Shown here: positions 10,970 to 22,799 of the stretch, in pieces
Layout: each line of letters opens with the position of its first letter
How positions within the stretch are numbered: the first letter of the stretch is position 1
Origin: Armigeres subalbatus
Lineage: Eukaryota > Arthropoda > Insecta > Diptera > Culicidae
DNA length: 64,000 nucleotides
Reading direction: 5' to 3'
Assembly: GCF_024139115.2 (NCBI RefSeq)
Contig: NW_026943347.1
Coordinates: 124,001 to 188,000, forward strand
The notes under the pieces: generated by a model
What the model was told of the DNA's origin: nothing
Databases searched by the model: none
Seen by the model: only the letters and a program-made list of their open reading frames with translations
Program-made: the position numbers and the translations under genes

Positions 10970-12115
10970 CTAGATTAGGTTCAACACCGTAGCGAAACCG
11001 AGGAGTCCCCTTTGTGGGCCGTCGTCGGCTAGAGCGTCCCGAATACTGCCAGAGATCTCATAGAGTTCTCTAGGATACTCGTATTTGGGATATCTGCAGA
11101 AGAAGTGCTCTACACTGCATAGTGCATATACATTACCCTACTCTGGAGGGCGACGACGACACTGTCTGAATCCGTGAGGATCGCAATCGGCTTGTTAGCC
11201 GGGACCGTAGCGACGACAAAAATGGCAGCGGCTTCAAGCGAGAATATGTCGCACTGACTGGCTAGACTCTCTGATCTATTTAGACTGGGTCCGAAGACTG
11301 CGACACTGCGGCTGGAGACGGATCCGTCGGTGTACCGGATCACATGATTTCGGAGCCGTGTTCCTAACAGTTCTAGAACAGATCTTCTTAATTCGTCAGT
11401 GTTTTCTCCACTTCTGAACCGGGTGGCAATGGTGTGGTCGATCCGGGCAGGAACTACTAGCCAGCTCCTCGCTCCGTGCCAGTGGACCTGCGCCACTGTG
11501 GGGAGACCTGGTGCCGGCAACATTTCTAAGGATCCGGTCAGCCTTGTCGAGAAGGGGGATCCTGAATTCTCCAGAAGTGGCCGCCATGAAAATGGCGGCT
11601 TTGCGGCAGATGGCTATCAAAACCCGATGTCAGAAAGGAAGAATGCCGGCATCAACGCATGCAGCTTCAACGGGTTGTGGACTGAGGCATGCCAGAGAAA
11701 AACCGGACGTAATTGTTGAAGACGGGCGAGAGAGTGTTGATGTCGGTAATAGCTTGTCTAACTTTTAGTCTGGTGATTCTATTGTTGGTACGGTGTTTTC
11801 GCAAGGGTTTTCATAAGACTTATGCGGGGCTTGTAAGCTACTGTCACCGCCCCGAAGTGCGACAGAAACATGAGTTTGCGGTCGGTGTCGATTCCAAGCA
11901 CCCGGACAATCTTCCGGTTTTGAATGGCTTCTGTGCCAAGCTTTATGGAAGGTTCTGCTAAACGGTACCGGTCACTGCAGATGTGCCCCAGGAGAATGTC
12001 GTTGGTATATACGAATACGTACACATTTGCAGGTAGAACGCTGAGAACCCCGTCCATAGCAATGAGTGTAGGAGCGTTACCGCTAGGACCGACCCTTAAG
12101 GAACGCTGGTTTCTT
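10970..12115 (-). pseudogene. LINE ORF2 remnant: RT C-terminal part plus RNase H
   Basis: Minus-strand frames give, in order: a degraded reverse transcriptase segment with VYTNDILLG where FADD-type RTs have the catalytic Asp pair (about 12000); a post-RT region (LGIDTDRKLMFLSHF); a linker (CRKAAIFMAATS); then an RNase H domain with YTDGS (about 11320), a Glu in SLEAAA and LTDSDS (about 11170). The frame ends VLNLI-stop at 10970. RNase H after RT is typical of I, R1 and LOA-group LINEs, and the overall look is LOA/Lian-like from memory. Several frameshifts separate the pieces and the N-terminal half is missing. The first catalytic Asp has become Asn, so it is dead. Confidence 0.7.
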
Positions 12116-12477
12116 CTGGGAACTCGTCTGATGCTTCTACAATTGAACTTCTACATAAGTGAGTAAAATAATATAATACAAAATACGTATGGAGAACTAG
12201 TTCTTCAAAACGTGGTCGAACTGTGAGCACGTCGCTATTTTGATACCAGGGGTTGGGACTTGGATTAGACGCCTTCTCAAAAAGTGCTCCCAACCAGGGG
12301 ATGACAGATTTTAATAAAGTTCTGCATAAGAACCTTATAGAAACTGTAAAATAATTTGGCATATATAATTTGCCAATTGTTGTATTAAAATCTTACAGAT
12401 TTGTATTATTTTAATACAATATCTGCATAAAAGGCTTACAGAATTGTATATGCCAAGATTTTATACAATAATTGTCA

Positions 12478-12673
12478 GATTTGTGGAGAAACCCGGACCT
12501 GAAGTCTATGAATTACCGTAGTATGTTCGCCGCCGTATGCTCTAAAACATTTTTTTAAAGTATTAAAACGACACCTGGTGGCATCAGGTAAAATAGCACA
12601 AGAGGACCTGCGAGCCTCGTACGATGCGTTCCTCGATAAACTTGAACTTGACAAAGTAACTTTCAAAAAGTAA
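12478..12673 (+). pseudogene. Possible exon or retrocopy of unknown protein
   Basis: After an acceptor-like TTGTCAG (to 12478) one frame reads NPDLKSMNYRSMFAAVCSKT. At a run of seven T (about 12550) the text continues in the next frame as KVLKRHLVASGKIAQEDL, then ASYDAFLDKLELDKVTFKK and a TAA stop at 12671. The amphipathic, charged run looks like real protein, but two frames are needed, so either one T is extra or this is chance. No family is recognised. It could be a terminal exon, a pseudogene or noise. Confidence 0.3.
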
Positions 12674-15449
12674 TGAACTTTCTTGTGATATTGAATGAAA
12701 TTGAAATGAAATATTTTTGTTTTGATCAATTTATCTGTTTATTGTAATGTAGCACTTCAATTGCCGGACCCTGTAGTGCGGTTCTGCTGGTCGAGGTAAA
12801 TACGAGAAGTCCACTGAGGACGTTGATTCTTTTTCACAGCTCAGCCGTCGATGGCAAAGGGTTCATAGAGTCGATTCTTCTCACTGCCTTTTCTCAGCGT
12901 CCTTTCCGAAAATAGAAATTCAGGATGAGATTTCTGGCCATGTGTGAAATGAATCGCAGCAAACATGGAACAACTATGCTTTCTAGAAGACGTTTGATAT
13001 GGTTCACTTGGTAATGTGGAATCCCTAATTACTTCCTTTGGCGTTACAGGAATGACACTGCAATCTGCATAGACATTAAAACCTTGCAGGCGTGAATAAG
13101 CTTATTTGGAAGTTTGTTTCTCCTATTTGATGTAACTGAAAATGTATCAGCATGTAAATTTTGAGTAAGCACGCGCCGGTGATACTTTTTCAAAATCATA
13201 TTTGTTGTAGAAAAAAAATAAGCATTGAATGATGAAAATGATAACAATTTTATGATTGTTAGTGCTTCCCGTATAACGTTAAAATCTAGCAAAATTGCGC
13301 TGGGAAAATGATGACAACAATTGATCCCTGAATGTATATAAATGAAAATGATGAGGCTCACTCCTCTAAAAGTGATATTTTTTGTCACTGTTAAGTGATT
13401 GATTATCATCTGGCATTAATTGCAATCTCTCTTTTAAGTTTATATTCAAACTGATTTATCTTTGCTGTTCTTCTTAGCACAAGAAATGTACTTTGCAATT
13501 TGCCAAATTATTACAACATCTCGTCTGTGGCAACTAATCGCTTATCATCTTACCTTTTATTCAATCACGTCTCAGATAAAAACACCACCCCATCTGATCA
13601 ATCTCAAACAAAATAAGAGCAAAACGAATAATCCCATACCAAAGTGGAGCAATTTGTCCCAATCGCCTTCAATCTGTTGCTCTCATTAAGTCTCAAAAGT
13701 GAAACAAGTTTGAGGTTTATAGAGGTGTGCAGATTAGCGTTGGGCGCAATCCAAAGAAAGTTGAACTTTTCATCTCATCGTGATGTTTCACAGGTCGTTA
13801 TATCAGTTTATGATCCATAATCAACATAATAAGCGTGATTTCAACGAGATTTTTAATTCAATTGTGTTGATTTTAGTGGTTTCATAATGGAATCAGCTTC
13901 CAGTTAGCCTTCCGACTAGATTCTTAGAATTACCAAATTCCCTCCGGTGTTTCAAGCAGAAACATTTCTCAAAATAACTACATAAATAAGATAAAGTCGA
14001 ATCACAAGACGAAGAACGTCGCAGTTTCCTCTGCTTCTTCCCTGCCATCGGTGCGTTGGGACGCAAGGTGTAAATCTGCTATAATTACTTCGGACTCTGG
14101 ACCGTTTCACCTTAAATGGCATTTCAACCACATGATTCAAACCCACGGTGTTGTTCCGTTGAATAAATACCCGTCGGTTTCCTTCAACACGAAAACCCGT
14201 TGACGTTCCAGGCGCGCGCGCTTTCACTTGACCCGTTTAATTCCTTTCCGAAAATTAAATTAGTATCACCATCGTGCTACCAGTTTCCATTATCGTGGCA
14301 CTAAACCCGTGGCAGCCACTCGAGTAGCCACCGAGCAGCAGCAGCGACGAAATTATTCGAGTCACGAAAAGCTCCTCACTCAAGTGTTGCTTTCCAGTTT
14401 CAAGCACCCAAAGCGGAAAATAAAAACTTTCGAGAGCTCATCTATTCTCGATGGCCATAGCGAAGTTTAAAATTCCCCATGCTTTCGAATTGTAACAAAA
14501 CCGTGGAATTAACCATTCTGTGGAGTCTCGAACCGCAGCAGAAATTTATGGTTTACCAAATGGGCAGTTGAAAATATCGAATCGGATTAAATAGCGTCTC
14601 GCGAAATTGGACTTTAATAGCCACACGAGTTCCGCACGTGTACTTAACCTAAGGGGGGGGGCAACGGTCGATTCGGGAAATGATTCATGATCATGGAAAG
14701 GCTACAAGCTATGTTCGTTGGTTCTACATGGCTGTGAAATTGCAACGCAATAAATCAATGAACGAAAAAATAAATGCTTGGGAAGAATCGGTTTGTATTT
14801 ATGGTGGATATTTTTACGAGGCATGAATATTTTATTTTTATTTTCCCAGTAGAGAAAGGTGAAGGTTTATTGAATTTGCTGAAACAGTGCGCGCGATTTT
14901 CGGACATAAATACAATTTGAGCTCCGAAATGACATAATCCGTTAGATATTATTAAAACATGTATAGCTTTCCACATAAAATGACAAATCAATGGTGATGT
15001 TTTTATTGCATATACAGTAAGTAGTCCCAAAGTGGTCTATGTTTCGGAGCGGGAAGGGAAAGCGGTGAATTCCAATTATCACTAAACAGATGAACCATCA
15101 TTCACTAGTTTCTTCGAAATTTCTAAAAATAATCATCGGATTTTTCACGGGAAGTTCTTCGAAGCTTTCAAGCGGAATTAATCAGAATTTTACAACATAT
15201 CTTTGACGGGATTCTTATTTGTTAAACAGAAATCTAAAATGAGCATCAAAATTGAGCTTTCCCGTCAAAAATGGTATCTCGTTTGATTGTCTCAATCGAT
15301 TCTTTGGTTTATTTAAGGTTAACTTTCCCGAAGAACCCTTATTTTCATTCAAAATCGGGCAATTGAAAAACTGCTCGTTTTTATTTTTTTGTTTTAAATT
15401 TTAAAAATACTTAACGGCGTAAACAAATATTGGTTCCATGGGAAAGTTG
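12674..15449. other. Apparently unique non-coding DNA
   Basis: No transposon ends, tandem arrays or domains are seen. About 13,900-14,640 is less AT-rich than the neighbourhood, with several CpG-rich words (for example CAGGCGCGCGCGC near 14,215). This would suit conserved intronic or regulatory sequence of a host gene, but nothing in the sequence proves function. Open frames (13044-13409 minus, 14755-15030 minus) have no recognised motif. Confidence 0.4.
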
Positions 15450-15584
15450 ATCTGGAACAGCGGTTCTCAACCTGGGGTACGTGTACCCCTGGGGGTACCT
15501 TCGCTGGCCCCAGGGGGTACCTCGGACATTAATGCGTAATGGCGGCGGATGTATTACAATTCCAATCAAAACTTATTGATAAAA

Positions 15585-16109
15585 TTGTCATAAGACGAGT
15601 TCGTACAATTCCATTTAATTCCACCACTTTATTGTACCTTTGACAGATATATGTATTTCGACCTCAACAGTAAGGCTATCTTCAGTGTCTCGTACTTGAC
15701 TTATGAGATACTGTAGACAGCGTTACAGTTGAGTTCGAAATACGTATCTGTCAAAGGTATAATCTTCTTCTTATTGACATTACATCCCCACACTGGGACA
15801 GAGCCACCTCGCAGCTTAGTGTTCATTAAGCACTTCCACAGTTATTAACTGCAAGGTTTCTAAGCCAGGTTACCATTTGTGCATTCGTATATCATGAGGC
15901 TAACATGATGATACCTCTATGCCCAGGGAAGTCGAGACAATTTCCAATCCGAAAATTGCCTAGACCGGCACTGGGAATCGAACCTAGCCACCCTCAGCAT
16001 GGTCTTGCTTAGTAGCCGCGCTTCTTACCGCACGGCTAAGAAGGGCCAGGGGTCAAATGTATAATAAAGTGGTAAAATTGAATGGATGTACAAACCCGTC
16101 TTATGACAA
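15585..16109. mobile_element. Palindromic TIR element split by a SINE
   Basis: The ends read TTGTCATAAGACG. Arms of about 170 bp match through CACTTTATTGTACCTTTGAC and beyond, around a centre near 15690. The right arm is cut at 15763 by a SINE and resumes at 16052. Its target duplication is not obvious. No coding capacity. Confidence 0.75.
15764..16049 (-). mobile_element. tRNA-derived SINE, Feilai-like
   Basis: Read on the minus strand the head (near 16045) has TTAGCCGTGCGGTAAG as an A-box and GGTTCGATTCCCAGTGCC as a B-box (near 15970), the internal RNA polymerase III promoter of tRNA-derived SINEs. The body contains CTCGACTTCCCTGGGCAT and the 3' tail is AAGAAGAAG at 15764. A 14-bp duplication with one mismatch, GTCAAAGGTATAAT / GTCAAATGTATAAT, flanks it (15750-15763 and 16052-16065). 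From memory it matches Feilai of Aedes. It needs LINE machinery in trans. Confidence 0.88.
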
Positions 16110-16309
16110 GTAAAGAGATTACACTAAAAGCTCAAAATAATTTTCACCACAACCAGCACAAGATCAAAAGGACAAAACGTCTAACGAATTAAAAAAAAAA
16201 GTTCAATGCAATCTACCTATTCGAAACAAAATGTCGAATACTATATTAAGAATATGCTTTTAAATCTTGCGTCTTAAGATACGGTGAAGCTTCATTTAAG
16301 AGGCATGAA

Positions 16310-17150
16310 GGCTTTTTCCCGAAAAAGTCAGTTGCTTCGTTGCAAGAGGATTGTAAGCATTCTTCTACGCTTCTCGGAAGCCTCCTTCCAAGCATCTCAG
16401 AAGCCTCCCTTCAAGAGTCTCTGAAGCCTCTTTTTAGGAAGATCGAGTGCTTCTTTTCAAAAGCCTTGGAGGCCTGCTTCCAAGAGACTCGAAGGATTTC
16501 TTGCAATAGGCTCAGAAGCCTCCTTTCAAGAGGTCTGGAAGCCTCCTTTCAAGAGGCCCGGAAGCCTCCTTTCCATAGGTCCAAATGCCTCCTTTTTCAA
16601 GAGGCCCAAATGCCTCATTTTTCAAGAGGCACGGAAGGCTCCTTTTCAAGAGGCTCGGAAGCTTCCTTTCAAGAGTCTGGAAATACTCCTTCCAAGAGTC
16701 GTGAAACCCTCCTTTCAAGAGGCTCGGTAGCCTCCTTTTAAGAGGCCCAGAAGTCTCCTTTTAAAAGGCCCGGAAGCCTCCTTTCAAGAGGCCCGGAAGC
16801 CTCCTTTCAAGAGGCCTGGAAGCCTTTTTCAAGAGGCCCGGAAGGCTCCTTTCAAGAGGCCCGGAAGCCTCCTTTCAAGAGGCTCGAAAGCCTTAAATGG
16901 GAAGCTCCAATTCAAGAAGCTCGGAAGTCACTCTTCAAGAGGCTCAGATACCTCTCTTCAAGACTCGGAAGCCCCCTTTCAAGAAGTTCAGAGGCATCCT
17001 TTCAAGATACCCAGAACCCTTTTTAAGTGGCTCTAGAGCCGCCTTTCAAGAGGCTCAAAAGCCTCCCTTTAACAAGATCAGAAGCCGCTTTTCAAGATGT
17101 GTGAAAGCCTACTTTCAAGAGGCTCGGAAAGGTTTTTTCAAACCTCTTGT
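16310..17150. repeat. Degenerate 23-bp minisatellite
   Basis: About 35 units of the type CTCCTTTCAAGAGGCCCGGA-AGC occupy most of this stretch, most regular at 16,750-16,890 and decayed at the edges. The 133-codon plus-strand frame (16340-16741, ATG-less start region) only translates the repeat (ASFQEA-type words) and I do not treat it as a gene. It lies inside the hAT element. Confidence 0.85.
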
Positions 17151-17374
17151 TTTTTGACCTCTTGCCTCCAATAGCCATAAGTCCTGTACGAAGCTTGAAG
17201 TATAAACATGATAAAAATAATTTGATGGAATAATGAAAATGTTTTCAGGTACTTTTTTCATATATCCTATCTACGTTTAATTTCATTTCCACAAAAAATA
17301 GGGGGTATCTCAATTAATGCAAAAGCTTGAAGGGGTACCTCCCTAGGAAAAGGTTGAGAACCGCTGATCTGGAA

Positions 17375-17867
17375 TAAAATAAAGAGTCGATCGAACAAAT
17401 AAAAAAAATACTTAAAGGTCAATTCACAACTCCGACTTAAACGTGATGTGAACTCTATGCTTGACTTTATTAGATATTTAGCGAGATACTTTGAAGCATA
17501 ACGCATTGTAGCACTTCCCTAGTTAAACAAACTGATTTTATTGAAATTTCATCTGACTATCGTTATTTTGCTAGTCAAACAAATGTAGAACAATCTCATT
17601 TCTATGAAGGATTTGGCAGCGGTTTATAAAACAAAAATAATGTTGACAGGCTGACCAGATCATTCCGATGAAAAAACGGGATAAAACTACTTGCAAAATG
17701 GGACATGTAGATTGTTAAAGGAGTGGAAATCTAATCAATGACCTCAATCGTTTTGAATCAAAATTGATTTCAATGCCGCTACCTTGTTATACTCGAGTTT
17801 GCTCAGTTGTGTAATCAATTTTATATTACTTACTTGATACTTGATGGGCTACAGCTCTTCGATGAAC
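17375..17867. other. Unassigned AT-rich spacer
   Basis: No gene or repeat boundary is seen between the hAT element's right duplication and the LINE stop codon. The final part could be 3' untranslated sequence of the minus-strand LINE. Confidence 0.4.
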
Positions 17868-19830
17868 CTACGCCGAATGGAGTATCCTTCTCCACTGGAC
17901 TCGATCCTGGGCCAATCGCTTCCAGTCGCCCTGAACATTGAGCGCCCTCATGTCCTCTTCAACTGCAAAAAGCCATCGTGTACGCGGCCTTCCACGAAGC
18001 CTGCGGCCTCTCCCGGGTTCTCTACTAAATATTATCTTCGCTTGACGTTCTTCCGGCATACGAACAACGTGATCAGCCCACCGTAGTCTGCCGTGTTGTA
18101 TAAGCTTAATAATATCCAGCTCTTTATACACCTGGTACAACTCGTGATTCATGCGACGCCGCCAGATACCGTTCTCCTGTTTACCGCCGAGTATTGTCCG
18201 CAGCATCTTACGCTTAAACACTCCGAGAGCTCTCCGATCAGCCTCCTTTAACGTCCATGTCTCATGGCCGTATAAAGCTACCGGAAGAATCAGAGTAGTA
18301 TACAGCGCAAGTTTTGTTTTCGTTTGCAGACTACGGGACTTAAGCTGGTTACGAAGTCCGTAATAAGCCCTATTTGTAGCTGCAATACGCCTTTTCACCT
18401 CGCGGGTAACATCATTATCGCACGTCACTAGTGTTCCAAGATACACAAATTCTTCTACCACTTCAAATTTTTCATCAAACACCATTTCGCTACCACCACC
18501 ACTAATGAACCCACGTTGATTGCCAGCGACCATGTACTTCGTTTTGCTGGTATTGATTGTGAGTCCAATCCTCGCTGTCTCCCTCTTAAAAGGCACAAAA
18601 ACCTTTTCCACGGCACGGCGATCAATTCCGATAATATCGATATCGTCCGCAAATCCCAGGAGCTTATGCGATTTTGTGATAATGGTACCGCTTCTTTGCA
18701 CACCAGCTCTCCTAATCGCTCCCTCGAGCGCTATATTGAACAGTAGATTCGAGAGTGCATCACTCTGCTTTAATACATCTAAGGTAACAAATGACATCGA
18801 TATTTCATCCGCAACCCTTACACTTGATTTCGATCCGTCCAACGTTATACGAATCAGCCGTATCAGTTTCGCCGGAAAACCATGTTCAAACATAATTTGC
18901 CATAATTCATTCCGTTTCACTGAATCGTACGCCGCCTTGAAATCAATAAACAGATGATGTGTCTGCAAGTTGTACTCCCGGAATTTATCAGGGATTTGTC
19001 TCAGGGTAAACATCTGATCCTTCGTTGATCGGACCTCACGAAACCTGCTTGGTATTCGCCGACGAAGGACTCTTCAAGCGATCTCAATCTGTTGAACAGA
19101 ATACGGGACATAATTTTGTACGCCGAATTAAGGAGAGTTATTCCTCGGTAATTGGCGCACTTCAGTCTGTGCCCTTTCTTAAAGAGAGGGCAAATGAGGC
19201 CGTCCAACCAGCTAGCAGGCATTTCCTCGTCTTCCCACATTTTCGACATAATATGGTGCAGAACTTCATAAAGCTTCTCACTGACATGTTTGAGAAGTTC
19301 AGCCGGGAGCTGGTCCTTCCCCGCAGCCGTATTGTTTTTCAGCTCTTCAACAGCTTTTTTAACCTCATCTAGTGTAGGTGACTCCACAGCTTGTCCATCG
19401 TCGTTAATATTTATTCTGTTCACCGATGCTCCGTCACTTCCTCCATTCAACAAAGTCTCGAAGAGTTGCTTCCACCTGGCAGCCACTTCAGTTTTATCTG
19501 TCAGCAAATTCCCTTGTTGGTCGTTGCACATGACGGGAGATGGCGCTGTCTTTCTCCGCACGCCATTGACAGACTCATAAAACCTCCGCATATCGTTCTG
19601 CTCCATTTTTTCCTGCGCCTCACTACCCAGCCAACACAAAATCGCATATGCTAGCGAATAAATGTACAAGGTGGAGGCGATATAGGCGCATTCCTCCATT
19701 TGACTGCGTGCAAAATGCACGTATATGGCCTCCACTTTGTACACTTATTCGCTATGATATACGATCTTGTGTTTGCTGGGTAATAACTTGTTCTTCGTAC
19801 TTTTTTTTCTTCCTGCGGTTATTGTTTTCA
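17868..19830 (-). pseudogene. Non-LTR retrotransposon RT (5'-truncated, frameshifted)
   Basis: The minus-strand protein has RT blocks in order: NYRGITLLNSAYKI and EEFVGEYQAGF-like text (about 19,060-19,130), HLFIDFKAAYDSVKR with the first catalytic Asp (about 18,940), LKQSDALSNLLFNIALE (normally QGDALS), then GFADDIDIIG with the catalytic Asp pair (about 18,640) and NTSKTKYM. The C-terminus carries RWADHVVRMPEER and GRPRTRW before the stop at 17868, typical of RTE-like/'craniofacial development protein 2-like' LINEs. A frameshift near 19,010-19,030 splits it. A MITE at 19626-19780 interrupts the N-terminal part: frame text ending YEEQVIS continues directly to EAQEKMEQND when the MITE and one TA are ignored. 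The endonuclease half is missing. Clade assignment is tentative. Confidence 0.85.
19626..19780. mobile_element. 155-bp palindromic MITE in the LINE
   Basis: The ends read CCCAGCCAACACAAAATCG and, reverse-complemented, CCCAGCAAACACAAGATCG. The arms match for about 70 bp. TA lies on both sides (19624-19625 and 19781-19782). It interrupts the LINE frame between QVI and SEAQEK. Confidence 0.85.
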
Positions 19831-20319
19831 TTTTGTTTTCACATGTCATTGATTCAAAAATATTGAATGTTCAAATAAAGTACAAATGATTCTAGAGGTG
19901 TACATGAGATACTTCTCTGATAAGGTGAAGTATGAAAAGATTCTAAAATGGCTATTAAGAAAATTTCAAAAGATTATTGAAATGTCTACACTCCTTTTCC
20001 TGAAAATGCTCATCGCATATGCTTCCGGTTATGTTTAGTCCACGAACGAAGATCATTAGTGTGCAAAGCCTTCTGAAAAAGTAAAGCCTTTAGTAAAAAA
20101 AAACTTTGATTTGAATGTAACTAATGAAAAAAATTGAAGGAATTTTAACATTTTGATGTTTTTATGTTTTCGACGCGAACACATGAGGGTTCAAATTGAG
20201 TTATTGATCCTATTAATAAAATTCGGAAGTAAAAACAATGAACTATCGAATATAACTACACTGCAAAACATATGTTTTTTCATATGACCTCCTTATTACC
20301 CGTCAGGCAAATTTGATCT
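19831..20319. other. Unassigned AT-rich DNA
   Basis: No gene or repeat boundary is recognised. It lies between the truncated 5' end of the LINE and the start of the diverged 99-bp repeats. Confidence 0.4.
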
Positions 20320-20339
20320 GGTAAGCCTTGATCTATCCT

Positions 20340-20690
20340 ATCTACAATAGTACCATCTACCTTTTGGGCGTCGTTCCAACGCAGAGAAAGAAATTCTTAA
20401 ATGCGGGTGTCCCACCACGCAGAATTGTGAATTACAGAAAATTACAAGCGTCCCACCAGCAATGCAGAAGAACACACTCTTGAATGCAGGCGTACCACCA
20501 CACTGAATTGTGATCAATCCGATCCATAATAACACAATTTTTCTTGCTGGCGTCCCACTTACGCAGAGAAAGAAGCTCTAAAATGCGGGTGTCCCATCTC
20601 GCAGAATTGTGATCCATCCGATCCATAAAACCACTTTTCGCCCTGCGAACGTACCACCTGTGCAGAGAAAGAAACACTTAAATGTAGGTA
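20340..20690. repeat. Decayed 99-bp tandem repeat, about 3.3 units
   Basis: Units contain GCGGGTGTCCCACCACGC, AATTGTGATCCATCCGATCC and GCAGAGAAAGAA, clear variants of the 25340-26210 unit. Spacing is close to 99 bp but deletions occur, and reading frames on the minus strand are broken. Confidence 0.8.
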
Positions 20691-21197
20691 GGTGGTTGAC
20701 CATCGATTTTCAACAGTTTCATTTGAGTCCCATATAGACTTTTCTTATCACAAAAAAAGTGTTTCCGATCCGCAAAAGTGAAAACTTAGTTTCACAATGA
20801 TAATCATATCAGGAATGAAACATAAATTAATAAATGTTTATTGTTTATCTACTCAGCTTTTTTGGGATACTCTTCAAAATGAATAAAACTTCATAAAATA
20901 AAGGTCATGCAAAATACGTTTTAAAAATATCAATACTTTCCATTGTTTGTGGGAAATTGTATAATTTTATTGCTTTTTTTTATTTTTTTATGGATATTTT
21001 CTTATTTTTTGCATTGCTCTTAATTGATATTTTGTGGAAAGTAATATAATTTTTAGTGGAAAAAAATATTTATTCCATGAAAAATTTTGCAATTGTTTAT
21101 TGCTTATATTGATTCATTTGTGAAGAATTTGTTTTTTTTTCAATGGAAAATTTTGGTTTCCTTATAAAAAACCTTTTTTAATTGCTATTTTTATTTA

Positions 21198-21705
21198 GGG
21201 TAAACTGCCCAATAGGAGTAGGAGTAGAAGTTTTCAACATATTAATTCTGCTTGATGTCTAATAACAAGTTATCCATCTCCTCTTCACGATACATACATA
21301 AAACACTCAAATACACTACGTTATTAGTTGAAATTAACATTTTAATTTCTGACTGAATTCGCCCTATAGTAGACCCCCTGGGGGTCCATAATAGGAAATT
21401 GCTTCCCTATAGTCGACACTTCATTTGATTTTCATGTTTCGTTTCGGGACGTTCTTGTTCCCTATTATGGACCCCCAAAATATTCCTATAATGGACACTC
21501 TCGTGTTTATTTTTTATAGAATTGTAAAAAATCATCTAGTTTTACTTTCCATAGCATTTCCAATGCATGGAATCAAATCACAGGACTGTAAGGTAGGTTC
21601 TCCCGATGGAATTTCATAGCAAAATGTATACATTGTGCAGTAATAATGCAAAAATGGCTGGAGGGTCCACTATTGGTTGGGGGTCCACTATTGGGCACTT
21701 TACCC
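21198..21705. mobile_element. 508-bp TA-type MITE
   Basis: The ends read GGGTAAACTGCCCAATAG and GGGTAAAGTGCCCAATAG (reverse complement of the right end), flanked by TA (21196-21197 and 21706-21707). The interior repeats GGACCCCC and its complement. No transposase. Confidence 0.85.
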
Positions 21706-21965
21706 TATAAAAGTGCTAATAAATGTTTGTTCCGTGGAAATTCTTTATTGTTTATGGGAATTTTGCATTATTTAGGGATTTTTTTTCTTTTTTGCTTGTA
21801 CCCTAATTTCTTTATTAGCAATTTTCTTATTTTATATGGAAATTTTCTAATTTTTATGGAAATTTTATTTAGCTGCCATTAATAAATACATTGGTTGGTC
21901 AATGTTACCAATTGTTTTTCTTTGTGTGTGTTTATGATTACACTTCCATTCATAAAAAGGCATTA

Positions 21966-22033
21966 TTGTGTTGAACTTAATCCTAGAATTAAAAAAACAC
22001 ATTAATAAAGTTTTAAAAAAAAAAAAAAAAAAA
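21966..22033 (+). mobile_element. 68-bp poly(A)-tailed retroposed fragment
   Basis: A short sequence with a polyadenylation signal (TTAATAAAG) ends in about 20 A. GGCATTA preceded by A residues lies on both sides (21959-21965 and 22034-22040). This is the mark of target-primed reverse transcription of a heavily 5'-truncated RNA, probably a LINE 3' end. Confidence 0.75.
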
Positions 22034-22200
22034 GGCATTAGCACAGAATCGTGCCGCTTTAGCCGACAACGAATTCTATTAGGAAATATGGTAACTAGTC
22101 TCGAACTTAATCATCCTTTGCTTATCGCATATTTGGCATAACCCATCGACAAACAAATCTAATCGGCATGATGGAACAAGCCTAGAAAGAGTGCTAGCCA

Positions 22201-22799
22201 TTGGTACTAATGTTTTAGTTGTTTATAAAATGAGTAATGAAATGGATGTTGCCACCAAAAAAACGGTTATACGTTGTGAAATTATTGTACGAAAACATTA
22301 ATCGTGCGAAGAAAAAAAATATTAAAAGCATGGGCTGACTGTCTTCTGCTTAACTGCTGCAACGGCTGCCGTGGTTTTGTTTTGTCAGCGCTAGGAAGCC
22401 ATTAGCTAAGGTAGGGGCTGATACCAACATCCCTCAGGTTCAACTAAATTTCATTGAGGGATAAAAACTGGACGATATTAAAAATAGGACGAAAAAAACA
22501 TCGGGTACAATAGGAAGGGTTCTCATCCACATTGAAGTCCCTCTTCAGTCATGCTACCCGAAATCTGATGATCAAATGACAAAGTCAGACCCGACCGTAG
22601 AGTATAACATCGTTCCGTAGCCGACTAAGAAAAAAAACTTCAGACCGAAGGGTTTTCATGACCTCTTCAGAGCAAAGGGTATCTGCAGAACTGATCAAAT
22701 TATCAGTAAATTTTTTTTCAGATCGCTCATGAAAGAACACAGAGCGTCGCTTTCACAGGACACTGAAAGCGGTAGTGATGCCTAAGCCGACCCCTTGTC
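22201..22799. other. Unassigned DNA
   Basis: No domain or element end is recognised. It may include untranslated sequence of the LINE fragment that follows, but no proof is visible. Confidence 0.35.

Larger units (their letters stand above)
15458..17366. mobile_element. hAT element carrying nested insertions
   Basis: The ends are CAGCGGTTCTCAACC and its exact reverse complement, a classic hAT-type terminus. A perfect 8-bp duplication ATCTGGAA lies at 15450-15457 and 17367-17374. Inside the left end GGGGTACGTGTACCCC is itself palindromic, and GGGGGTACC recurs. No transposase survives. The interior holds a palindromic TIR element with a SINE inside it, then an expanded minisatellite. Confidence 0.92.
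20320..22200 (-). mobile_element. Old relic of the 99-bp-repeat retroelement interior
   Basis: Two blocks match the young LTR element: decayed 99-bp units at 20340-20690 (match 25340-26210) and 22105-22170, where TTAATCATC, CATCGACAAACAAATC and neighbours match 26605-26660 in the same order. The TGTGTGT/AAAAAGGC text at 21920-21960 also aligns with 26530-26570. No LTR is seen at either side. Two later insertions (21198-21705, 21966-22033) lie inside. Confidence 0.65.

Noticed and set aside
16340..16741. 133-codon plus-strand frame with SFQEA repeats
   Set aside because: It only translates the 23-bp minisatellite in the hAT element, and the frame changes from unit to unit.
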